A DNA stretch of 64,000 nt from Dromiciops gliroides (Eukaryota; Chordata; Mammalia; Microbiotheria; Microbiotheriidae): NCBI RefSeq assembly GCF_019393635.1, contig NC_057861.1, positions 167,440,303-167,504,302 of the forward strand, given 5' to 3'. This document shows positions 46,463-55,800 of this stretch, one piece after another. The position numbers and the translations under genes were made by a program. A model generated the notes under the pieces. It did no database searches and was not told the origin of the DNA. It saw nothing but the letters and a program-made list of their open reading frames with translations. The first letter of the stretch is position 1; each line of letters opens with the position of its first letter.

Positions 46463-47150
46463 ATAACTAATTTTATATGTAACTGAATTGTCTACTTAAT
46501 AAAAATCATGTTCAGTTATGTTAGGAGCCTAATAAAGAGTGACTTTTTTTTAACTCAGTATATTATGAGGTTCTAAAGTCACCTCTAACATGGCTGTTGC
46601 AGGAATTTATTTTCCTTGATTACGCATATTGGTCACAAAGGTTTTGTTTTTCTTTTGCCAATTTGGGGAGAGTAGGAAGAAAAGAAAATACATTTTTGTT
46701 AATTAAAAATAAACCCTTTTAAACTACAAAACAATAAAGTGACCTCTGTGACTACTTAAAGCCCTCATTTTTTTCCCCCACAAATTGCTTTTTGAGGTTT
46801 AGGGGAGACTTCAGAAGAAGCTATCAACAACTCTACAAGGAAGGGCCATTTCAAGAGGAAACATACAAGATTAGGCTCACTGGGAACTACAGTAACTTCC
46901 CACACTCTGTCGTTGTAGCTACCCTAGGATACACCGTGGTGAGGAGCTGGAGTTCCTATAGAAGTACACTCAGAAATAACCTGGCTTCTCACTGAAGTTG
47001 AAACTGGAGCCCCTCTGGGAGCAACAGATATTACATGTGGCTTTCCTGATGGGGTGGGGAGTAAATGGATGACACATCACCATTCAGTTCCACCACCATT
47101 CAGTTGGTAACATAAAGGCCAGCCTGCATTAATTTTTACCTATGCTCTTT
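46463..47150. other. no gene recognised; unassigned
   Basis: A + strand frame at 46,792-46,995 (67 codons) lies in sequence of mixed composition and has no domain I recognise. No supporting splice sites or start context could be established. Confidence 0.45.
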
Positions 47151-47152
47151 TT

Positions 47153-47310
47153 AAATTTTATTTAAATTTTTTTTGCAGGGCAATGAGGGTTAAGTGACTT
47201 GCCCAGGGTTACACAGCTAGTAAGTGTCAAGTGTCTGAAGCCGAATTTGAACTCAGGTCCTCCTGAATCCAGGGCCAGTGCTCTATCCACTGTGCCACCT
47301 AGCTGCCCCT
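47153..47310 (-). mobile_element. WSINE-type SINE, reverse, first of a tandem pair
   Basis: Reverse subfamily-A copy (GCAGGGCAATGAGGG). acctatgctctttt occurs at about 47,138 and again at 47,312-47,325, between this copy and the next. Confidence 0.97.
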
Positions 47311-47325
47311 CACCTATGCTCTTTT

Positions 47326-47473
47326 TTTTTTTTTTTTAGTGAGGCAATTGGGGTTAAGTGACTTGCCCAGGGTCACACAGCTAGTAAATGTTAAGTGTCT
47401 GAGGCCAGATTTGAACTCAGGTGCTCCTGACTCCAGGGTCGGTGCTCTATCCACTGCGCCACCTAGCTGCCCC
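47326..47473 (-). mobile_element. WSINE-type SINE, reverse, second of a tandem pair
   Basis: Reverse subfamily-B copy (AGTGAGGCAATTGGGG, GACTCCAGGGTCGGTGCTC). The neighbouring copy is subfamily A, so the pair arose by two insertions, not by duplication. Confidence 0.97.
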
Positions 47474-47479
47474 CTAACT

Positions 47480-48790
47480 TGAACCTTTGAAGGAAGTTAA
47501 GGAATCAATGGAGAGGCAGAGGTGAGGCAGGGAGTGAATTCCAGGCACTGAGCCAGGAGATGGGATGTCAGGTTCAGGGAAGAGCTAGTAGTCCAGTTTA
47601 GCTGGAAAAAAAAAAAGAGTACATGAAGTAAATACAGACATACATGAAAGAGTACATGGAGTAAGTACATAGACATACATGAAAGAGTACATGGAGTAAA
47701 ATGAAAAGTCTAGAAAGGTAGTTGGAAGTCAGATTATGGAAGGCTTTAAATGCCAGATTGAGGAGTTTCATCTTTGTAACAAGGACCATTGTTACATCCC
47801 AAAGGTAACAGAGAATCCCTTTAAGATTTTTGAGTAGGGGAGTGACATAGTGAGATCAATGATTGAGGAATATTAATTTGGTACCTCTGTATGGAAGAGG
47901 GACCGGAGAGGGAAAAGACTAGAAGCAGATGGATTTGGAAGCTGACCTGATAGTTGAAGTCAGAGATGATGAGAGTCTAAAGAAGGGTAGTAGCCATGTG
48001 AACAGATTAAATAAGGCGATGGTAGAAAGAGAGGTTGTTGAAGTAGAATTGTCAAGATTTGCTACTCAGATATGGGGGAGGAGTAAGAGTTAAGAGAAGT
48101 GGAAGAATCAAGGATGAATCCAGACTGTGAAACTGAATGATCAGAAGGATGGTGGTACCCTTAACAGAAACATGTAAGTTTAGGAGACAAGTCAATTTAG
48201 GGGGAAAGATACCACCCTCTATTGTGGACATTTTGAATTTGAGTAGCCTATAAGACATGCAGTGATGTCCAATAGGCAGCTAACAATGTAAGAGTAGAGT
48301 TAAGAAGAGAGATTAGGTGTATAATATATAGGTTTAGGAATAATCTGTATATTGAGGATTACTAAAAGTGTGTGAATCTATTACATCATCAAGAAAGACT
48401 ATATGGAGATAGGCAGGAACCTACTATGCAGCCAAGGAGGATACATCTCCTCCCCATCCTCCATTATTGGGAGGAAGATACATTTTGATGCAGCAAAGGA
48501 GACTGAGGAGTGGTTAAACAAAAGGCAGTGTAGGACAGAACAGCATCACTGACTCTAAAGGAGAGAGAATATGGTGAGAGGGGATGGTTGACAGTGTCAA
48601 CAGTTGCGTGCAGTTTAAGCTATTAGCAATTAAGAAGAATAAGGTCTGAGAAAAGATCATCAGAGATCATTGTTAATCTTGGAGAAAGCAGTTTCAGTCA
48701 AGTGTTGGGAGTATGAAGTCTGATTGCAAAGGCTTGGGAAGAGAGGGATTTCATTGCCGAAGGGAGGTAAAAGGCATGCTTAAAGGGATT
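47480..48790 (+). repeat. long old mammalian interspersed repeat
   Basis: About 1.3 kb in a consistent order: CCAGGCACTGAGCCAGGAGATGGGATG, GGAAGGCTTTAAATGCCAGATTGAGGAG, GAGTAGGGGAGTGACATAG, AGGGACCGGAGAGGG, GACATTTTGAATTTGAG, GTCCAATAGGCAGCTAAC, GCAAAGGAGACTGAGGAG. The family is found across mammals, but I leave its class open. No intact coding sequence. Confidence 0.75.
47617..47702 (+). repeat. short tandem duplication, unit about 34 bp
   Basis: The unit AGAGTACATGRAGTAA...AGACATACATGAA occurs twice in full and begins a third time. It lies inside the 47,480-48,790 repeat and is a local expansion there. Confidence 0.9.
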
Positions 48791-49389
48791 TTAACTCTGG
48801 TTTGTGTTCTCCAACCATCTACTCCAGTCTGAATATTATTTTCCTGTGCTGTGAGCTGACAGGAAGTGTCAAGTTAAAAGAGAGTCAAGACAGTACCCCC
48901 ACAAAGCAAATTCATCTGGGAACTTCCTCCCACTTTGAGGTGTGGTGGGAGGGCCTACTGGAGGTGGATTAACTTGAAGTAGGGGTGGAGAAGTGATAAT
49001 ATTCCTTTATCTACTGTTCCATCACCTACTAACTCTTCCAGAATTAAGATGGTGAGCAGAATGTCTGAAGAAAGGAACTGTTAAGGGGTTGGGGTTGAAG
49101 GCTGGGAATTTATGAAAACATTCAGATAGTTGCTCAAGGATGAGATAGTAAATGAGATAACAGACAAAAGTGCTTTGCAAACCTTCAGGTGCGTTGTAAA
49201 TGTTAGCTATTATTAAGGAGGAAGCAATGGCAGCAGGTGGCAGAGAAGATTCAGCAGACACCTAACTTTCTTTGGATGTTTCCAAAGTGTTTCTTCTAGA
49301 AAGGCATCATAAGAAGCATCCCTAAGCCTTCTTCCCCTTTCACCCAGTTAAAAGTAAACCAAAGGTTGAAATAACGTGAAAGATGGGGG

Positions 49390-49390
<1 letters not shown>

Positions 49391-49427
<37 letters not shown>
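49391..49427 (+). repeat. (AC)n microsatellite
   Basis: About 18 AC units. Frames reading poly-TH/poly-HT across it are not coding. Confidence 0.97.
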
Positions 49428-49429
<2 letters not shown>

Positions 49430-49655
49430 AGCTCCATGATTCCTAGGGGCTTGGAAAGCAAAAGCCACTCGCGTGCTTGCAGTGGACGCAGGGAAGGTCG
49501 CAGAAGTTTGCAAGGAGGGAAGCTGATTTGGATCAGCTTCAGCTGCTGCTGCTACTACTCCCTTCCCCAACAGCAGGGCAGCCCCTCCCCCCTCCAGGCA
49601 GCACCAAACTCACTAACCTACCCCTCGCACCTTCCAGGAGTGCAAAGACCAAGCT

Positions 49656-49656
<1 letters not shown>

Positions 49657-49748
<92 letters not shown>

Positions 49749-49780
49749 TTGTGTGTGTGCGCGCGCGCGCGCGTGTGTGT
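49657..49780 (+). repeat. (GT)n-(GC)n-(GT)n alternating tract
   Basis: About 45 GT units, one GGTT interruption at about 49,748, then GTGTGTGTGCGCGCGCGCGCGCGTGTGTGT. Purines and pyrimidines alternate almost throughout about 124 bp, the sequence class most prone to Z-DNA. It is complementary to the (AC)n at 49,391-49,427. Confidence 0.98.
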
Positions 49781-49962
49781 TGTTGGGGCGCCTGTGTGAG
49801 TTGGGGAGAACACAGGAAAAATTCCCCCCAAAGATGACGGTTGTTTCTGTAAAGTACTAGTTGGGGAAAGATAGGAAGTAATGGCACATCGGAACAGGAG
49901 GCTAGCCCAGCCGAAGGATACATCGAATGGAGAGAGGACAACCTTTAGTAGTAGTAGAGTAA

Positions 49963-49983
49963 CAGCAGCAGCAGCAGCAGCAG
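49963..49983 (+). repeat. (CAG)n triplet run
   Basis: Seven CAG units (AACAGCAGCAG...CAGCAGCTC) in the proximal CpG-rich region. Not in a supported reading frame. Confidence 0.92.
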
Positions 49984-50053
49984 CTCAGTAACACGTCCCC
50001 AGGAGACTAGCAGGAGCAACACGTGATGTGTCTACTTATCAGGGTGAGAGAGG

Positions 50054-50102
50054 GAGAGTCACTGAGTGAGAGAGAGAGAGAGACAGAGAGACAGAGAGAG
50101 TG
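50054..50102 (+). repeat. (GA)n purine tract
   Basis: GAGAGAGAGAGAGACAGAGAGACAGAGAGAG. A CT-rich tract at about 50,322-50,344 lies 270 bp downstream with the complementary composition. Confidence 0.9.
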
Positions 50103-50371
50103 AGGGCAAGGAAGAGGGGGGAGGAAGGGTTGGGGGGATCGACCCCTAAAAACGACTTTGGGACGAGGTGGGGTTGTCTCCAATGCTTTGCCCATCTTCC
50201 TCCTTCTGGGAGAAGAGGAAGAAGGGAAGTTATTGTGGAGTTGATGAACTTTGCACATCCAGAAACGCCATTTTGATTCCTTTTCCGGAACAACTTTGCA
50301 TCTCTCCTTTTTTTTTCTTTTCCTCTCTCTCTCTTTCTCTCTCGCTAAAGCTCATCAGTCACCATTAAATC

Positions 50372-50413
50372 ATGTCTCGGCGCAAACAGTTCTGCCCCGT
50401 AGAGTCACTAACC
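50372..50413 (+). CDS. candidate first coding exon, N-terminus MSRRKQ (partial)
   Basis: Seen: an ATG with A at -3, an in-frame stop two codons upstream (TAA ATC ATG), then codons M-S-R-R-K-Q-F-C-P-V-E-S-L-T, followed at 50,414 by GTGAGTACA, a strong splice donor. Without splicing the frame ends at 50,443. Known: MSRRKQ is the start of vertebrate SALL1-4, BCL11A/B, ZFPM1/2 (FOG) and ZNF423/521 proteins, where it recruits the NuRD corepressor. In all of these the next residues are basic/proline-rich (x-[KN]-P-[QR]). Here they are F-C-P-V, so no family member fits beyond residue 6. Inferred: either an alternative first exon of such a gene, or a chance match. No zinc-finger exon lies in this window. 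CpG-island location and the long repeat-poor right flank support a real first exon. Confidence 0.35.
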
Positions 50414-50422
50414 GTGAGTACA
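50414..50422 (+). promoter_or_regulatory. candidate splice donor after MSRRKQ exon
   Basis: ACC|GTGAGTACA matches the mammalian donor consensus well at +1 to +6. It leaves phase 0 (exactly 14 codons). Confidence 0.45.
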
Positions 50423-50739
50423 AGAATGTGGTTCTATCTTTAACTCAGTTTCAAAGATGTGTCTGCTGCCTGAATGAGAGCGCTCCTTTGGAGAATTTGG
50501 GGGATAAGTGGCTTGTAGTTTTAAAAAAGTTGATTAGTGTCTTTCAATGCTCTGCCTTCACCTTTAACCAAAAACAGTGCGCGCTGTGCGTTCTTCCCCC
50601 TAAAGTTTGGTTGGCAGTGGTGATGATGAGTTTGTGCAGCCTTCTGCTCCTCCTCCTCCTCCCCCTCCCCCCTCCCCTTCCTTTGCTCCTTTTCCCTTCC
50701 CTGTTGCTGACTCTCCACCAACCAGCTCCCTGAGAGTAG

Positions 50740-50806
50740 CAGCAGCAGCCGCAGCAGCAGCAGCAGCACCAGCAGCACCAGCACCAGCACCACCAGCACC
50801 ACCAGC
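50740..50806 (+). repeat. CAG/CAC-rich imperfect triplet array
   Basis: GTAGCAGCAGCAGCCGCAGCAGCAGCAGCAGCACCAGCAGCACCAGCACC... Read in one + frame (50,607-51,068, 153 codons) it gives poly-Ala and Ala-Pro, preceded by a poly-Pro run. In other frames and on the other strand it gives different homopolymers. I treat it as GC-rich simple sequence, not as proven coding. Confidence 0.9.
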
Positions 50807-51861
50807 GTTTTGCCTGCAGGACCTGATGCTCATCCATATTAAACCGTCTGAGCTCAGGAATCCGGCCAGATCATCTCCTCCTTCTCCTGCTGCAAAGTTT
50901 ATTTTTAACCAGCAACCACCAGAACTTGGATGGTGCGCGGACTGCCAGCAAGAAACATCTCTTTTAAACGCAACTCTCCATCTTCCGCCCACCCTCCTCC
51001 AACTTTTTTTTTCTTTCCTGAAAGGGGAGGGGAAATTTTTCCCTTCCCTCCCCCCTTTACATATTTGAAAGTCATTTTTGAGAGGTTTTTTTTTAATGTT
51101 CGAAAAGTTGAGATGAAGACGCCTGCTTTAAGGTACTGGGGGCTTTGAGTTCGGTCTGACTGGTTCCCTTTTCGGTGTTTCTCGGGTCGGTGGAAGCATC
51201 CGTCTCTGCCTTTCACATTCGTACTTTGATCTCTCTGACTGTGTCTGTCTCTCCCTCCCCCGCCTCTCCGAAGTGGGGGTGTCTGTGTGTGCTCGTACTC
51301 TAGCCCCCCCTTCTTCAAGTCCCTAGCGAGCTTTTCCTTGTTTTAAAAGTTATAACAGTCCCAAGCCGTACAATTTAGAACACGGAGTTAGTTGGGGTTT
51401 TTTTGTTTTTTGGAGGGGGGAGGGGGGTGGAATCCACTTTATTTGGAGAGTACTTTAAAAAAAAAACAACTTATTTTCCACTTGCGTGGTGCCTAAGGAA
51501 AGCGTTTGTGTTCGAAGCCCATCTCTGAGTGTGAGTTGTGAGTGTGTAACATACATTACGGGGAGGAAGAACCACACCACGCACACACGCAACATCACGA
51601 GTACAGGAAGACGCTGGAGGAGCATCTGAAACCGGGAGACTTGTTGAGATAGATGATCCTGGCTCCCGGGGGGGAGGGGGGGCGGAGAGGGAGGAAGAGG
51701 AGGAGGAGAGGGGAGGAGGGGAGTACTCCTAGAACTTTTGCCCTGCGCCCGCTGGACCAGCCGGGAAGCGTGGGCTCTTCATCTCACCTTCCTCCTCGCA
51801 TCCATTACTTACTCTACGTTACCCAGTCGGGAGTTCGCGTTCAGGGGGAGGGCGATGGATG

Positions 51862-51895
51862 GCGGGGGTGGGGGGGGGGTGGGGGGTGGAGGAGG
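51862..51895 (+). repeat. G-run cluster with G-quadruplex potential
   Basis: GGCGGGGGTGGGGGGGGGGTGGGGGGTGGAGG. At least four runs of three or more G separated by single T bases. GGTGAGC follows at about 51,894. Confidence 0.9.
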
Positions 51896-52006
51896 TGAGC
51901 CGGGGCAGGGCTATTGCTAATTGAACGTGGCAAGATGCCTTTTGATCTCCGCATCCACCCCGCCACTACCACGAAAGTTTTCCTGGCGTCTTCCTCGTCT
52001 GCCTTC

Positions 52007-52076
52007 ACCCCCCCCCCCCCAGTCCGCCTCGCCCTCTCCTCCCCCCCCCCCCCACCTCTCCCCCACCCCCACCCCT
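52007..52076 (+). repeat. C-run cluster
   Basis: Runs of 12-13 C at about 52,008-52,020 and 52,041-52,053, then CCCCCACCCCCACCCC. With the G-runs 110 bases upstream this forms complementary G-rich and C-rich blocks. A (CCCT)n run lies at about 52,167-52,190. Confidence 0.9.
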
Positions 52077-52299
52077 TGGTCTCTTAGGAAACTGCGACCT
52101 TAATGGTTGCTAAGAAGCAGGGGAGGTCCTTCCCGTCCCCAGGCCACCCCCCTGCCCCCACCCCACCCCTCCCTCCCTCCCTCCCTCCCTGTGGATCAGC
52201 AGTTTTTTCCCCCTCTGGATGGGGTCGTGAGGAGGATGTAGTTCCTCCGTCCGTCGGCCCGGGAACGCTTAGTCCTGCCCTACCCTGCCCGCCTCGGCG

Positions 52300-52308
52300 G
52301 TGAGTACC
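52300..52308 (+). promoter_or_regulatory. candidate alternative splice donor
   Basis: GGCG|GTGAGTACC at the end of a CpG-rich stretch (TACCCTGCCCGCCTCGGCG). It may end an alternative, possibly non-coding, first exon. It shares GTGAGTAC with the donor at 50,414. Confidence 0.35.
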
Positions 52309-52870
52309 AGCGGCCCGAGCCTGTGCCCTCGGCGCGGCCAACTTCTCTTCGGGTGTGTGTTACTTTTTTTGGCCATGGAGAGCTGGGGGTGGGGTGGGAA
52401 TGCGGCACCGCTCCGATCTTCCAGGGATGCAGCGCCGGGCTCTCGGGACTAGCCCATTTTGTTGTCAGGCAGAGCCACCGAGGTGGTGGACTCGGTGATG
52501 TCCAGTTGGTGGCCGGAAAACTTATTTTTTTGGGGGGGGGGGTGCCTTCGGGGAAGTTTTGTGTGTGTGCTTGTGTGTGTCTGCGTGTATGTACACGTAC
52601 TTGTGTGTAGAGGCAAGGAGGATTCCACTTTGTTTGTACTAAGTGGACCGGACTGGTGGACCGGGATCCTGTGAGTCCTTTGGTTGCCGTTGGCGTAGAC
52701 CAGGGTTGGGTTCTGCAATGCATCCTTGATGGGTTATAAAAAGAGGAGGAGAGAATTTCTCCTTGCTCAGCAGATTTGTCCTCCCTTGCTCTTACTGGTT
52801 AGGAGATAGAACGTGAGCCCAGATCCGGACGAGCAGTTCACATTCCATTACGAAATTCTACACGGCTTCA

Positions 52871-55800
52871 GAGGCAGCAGCAGCACACAACTCATGCACT
52901 TTAGAGAGTTTGGGGAAGGGGAGGCGGGGAGGATGAAGAAGAGGAAGAGTACATATCTTTTAAAAAGCAGGTTTTAAAACTTTTCTCATCCGTGTAAAAA
53001 TGATCTTCATCTTTGCCTTAAAGTTTGAAGTTTTCAGCCCTCTCAGAAAGCTAATGGAAAAAAAGTTTGTTTCTTGGATGGATGATACTGGAAATAGGAA
53101 GGAGGAGAGTCTTGAAATGATTTCAGCAAATACTTTGATGTATAACAGCATTTTTCAGGTTTCTCTTTTAGATATGTGCAGTTACTGTTCAGGAATTCAT
53201 CCTGAAATTGTTGCAACTGCTGTTTTAATGAGAGATGGAAAAGAGATGGAGGAGGGAACCACTTTGATCAAATATTTTTCTTTTTAGGGACCTACAAAGG
53301 CATCCTCTAGATGTGATTACTAAAAAAAAATAATTCAAAGACATAATTTGATAAGGTTCTGAAGTTACAGGTCTTGGCTAAAAGCTACGATTTAAAAAAT
53401 ACTTAGTTCCTGCTTTTCCTTGGAAACTCCCACAGAAGTTTTGGTTGAATGACTTTAAAGGATGCTTAAAGTAATTCATGCTTAAGTGAGCCATGATAAT
53501 TTTAGAGTCTTTAGTTTTTTCAACTTTTTACGACTATGCACAAAGTCCTAAAATGCAGTCTTTTAACATAAGCTAATTTTTAGTTGATAACAGAATGGAT
53601 CAACATCAATTATTTAATCAAGTGGATATTCACAACTTAACTGTTGAAGAGTTTTTGAGGCTCACAAATAGTTGTCTTACCTGGTACATTTTGGGGTTTC
53701 ACTTTTTTTAAAAAGGCATATTGATAAATTGGAATGTCATCATTTAATCCATTTTAAAGCAGTCTAAAGTGCCAAACCTCATTTTGGGTTGTTTAGAAAG
53801 CTTAAAATCAGCCAGATCTTTTTCAGTCGTTCAATGAAGATATGCTCTTCTTGTTTCTTAAAGTTTGGCTATCTATAAAGAGATTTTTTTTTGCATTTAT
53901 TTCTTTTTAAGAGGTAAATTAATGGGAGATGATGCTTCTGGTGTTTAATATGTTATGAAAAAATAAATGACATTTAATACATCGTTTTAAATTTTTTTCT
54001 CATCAGCTTCAGAATGTAAGTTGTTTAATGGACAAGTTTGTGGACCGCGTGGTGGAGTGTGAGTTTGACTCAGCTGGTCCAGGTGGTGCATCCATTCCTA
54101 ACTGTTTGCACCATCAAGCAAGAGACCTTTTCTTCCCCTGGTCTTTATTTTAGGTACACAAAGACCTAACATTTAGATGTCTATCCAGTCTGGTTAGAAA
54201 GTTTTAAGACACAACAAAAAACAGCTCATATACCTCCCCCCACTTGCTATGATGGTATATGAATTGTCATTTTAAAAGTTCTTTTTCTTGTCAGCATAAC
54301 AAGATTTTCAGTTCATGTGATAACCTAGTTAACAAAGTTTTTTTCATCTTCCGAGGTTTGTTTTTTGTTTTGTTTTGGTTTTTTTGAGAGACTCTGGATG
54401 ACCCTGTTGGTAATATAAATTTAAGGGATGAGAATTTTTGTAAAGCCCTAAAAGAAAGAGAAATGTGTGTAAATATTGGCTATTATTTTCATTTCATTTC
54501 ACTCATACAGAGTGGTAAAAACGTGGTCACTGGAGACTATCAGAGGTGAACCCTTTGATGGTTCTATTCATTATCCTTTTTAAAAGTAGGTGGTGCTTAG
54601 AAGGTCATAGGATAAGTGTTGCTAAGCAGCTAAACAGAAGGATGCTAAAATTAACCCAGCATTTTTGTCAGAGCATTCCCTCTTTTAATAATATTTATTA
54701 CATTTAATTTCTGCACTCTGTTTAATTTTTGAAATGGGGGGGAGGGAAGGCTATTCATTTTTTGCACTCATTACATTAAAATAGCCTTTTCCCTTTTCTG
54801 AGTACCTAATTGATGTTTATTGCTCCCTGGCCATGGGAGAGGTGTCAGATGGCAGCCTCTTCAGACAGGCTCTTTGAATAGGAAGAGATATTACCAAAAG
54901 TGTTGGGTTCATGTTTGTAATAGCATCCTAGTTTATGTAGTAATCCGATTATTTTATTTAGGATTCTCAAATAAACCATAAAGTGATCTTTTATTAAACA
55001 AAAGGTTAGGTTTTCATTCAAAAGGAAAAAAATACTATATGATATCAATCCATATTGATCCACTGTCTCTGCTGATAATCTGACAATAGTTTTTCTCCTC
55101 TTTGACTGTGATAATCATTCCCTAAGATTAGGTTTGGAGAATGGCCTTCCCTCTCTCCCTCCTCCCAATCTCTCACTTTATTCAGAACAAAGGTTCATAG
55201 ATAACTTTTCACATCTAATTTTTCAGAGTAGTTATAAGAGCCCAAATATACCTTTCAAACAAGAGCTTGAATCTTAGGGGGAGAAATTTGGAAAGGTTTA
55301 CTGCCAAAGGTTAAATTCTACTTATAAAATTGTCCTTGGTGAATGAAATGTAGAGTCTTAGCAGAAGCCAGAGTTGATAGCCAGCATCATCATTTCTTGG
55401 TCCAAAAGGTAAACCTGTATCATTGGGTGACTAAGTTGTTCAAAATGTAAACTTTTCTTAATAGGATAAGCTCTTTGTGTATATCAGGGGAAATTCATTT
55501 AACATTTTTGATTTCTACATGTATATAAGAGTTGAATTATGTGGATCTTAGAGTCTTGGGACTTAATTCTGAATAGGAAACCCAGATTTGTTTTCACATC
55601 CATTGAAATTTCTCCTTGTAGAGAAATCCTCCCACAAATCAAAGGGACCAATTTCTGAAGAACAGAGATACATGAATTAGCTTTCAGAAGTTAAAACACT
55701 TGTGTCAGTTTCCCCTCCATTTCATAACTGCTGAAGGGAGAGTGAATAAAAGCTCAGTTATCTAGGCTAGAGATACTAAGACCAGCTTGAAAGCAATGCC

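Larger units (their letters stand above)
49350..52870 (+). promoter_or_regulatory. large CpG-island-like promoter and first-exon domain
   Basis: Base composition changes sharply from the AT-rich flanks. CpG dinucleotides become frequent (for example 50,570-50,585, 51,160-51,200, 52,240-52,440), and G-runs, C-runs, CAG runs and GA/CT tracts are dense. WSINEs stop at about 47,473 and do not resume until 56,806. It contains a candidate start codon (50,372) and strong donor-like sites at 50,414 and 52,300. I infer a promoter of a gene transcribed to the right. No TATA box could be assigned. Confidence 0.8.

Noticed and set aside
49376..49941. Long frames reading poly-TH, poly-VC or poly-HT on both strands
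   Set aside because: They are translations of the (AC)n and (GT)n microsatellites, open on several frames of both strands at once.
50372..50413. Naming the gene (SALL, BCL11, ZFPM or ZNF521/423)
   Set aside because: Only six residues match and the next residues disagree with every member I know. The sequence alone does not allow a choice.
50521..50837. Reverse-strand frames with poly-Leu, poly-Trp/Cys
   Set aside because: Other frames of the same triplet array; mutually exclusive and compositionally driven.
50600..50992. Reverse-strand frame with poly-Gly/poly-Ala
   Set aside because: Mirror translation of the CAG/CAC and CCT-rich simple sequence. No start context or splice support.
53000..53287. 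95-codon + strand frame right of the CpG island as a first-intron exon
   Set aside because: No domain. The putative internal AG and GT signals (GTTTCTCTTTTAG at about 53,159) do not define a consistent exon, and the frame is AT-rich.
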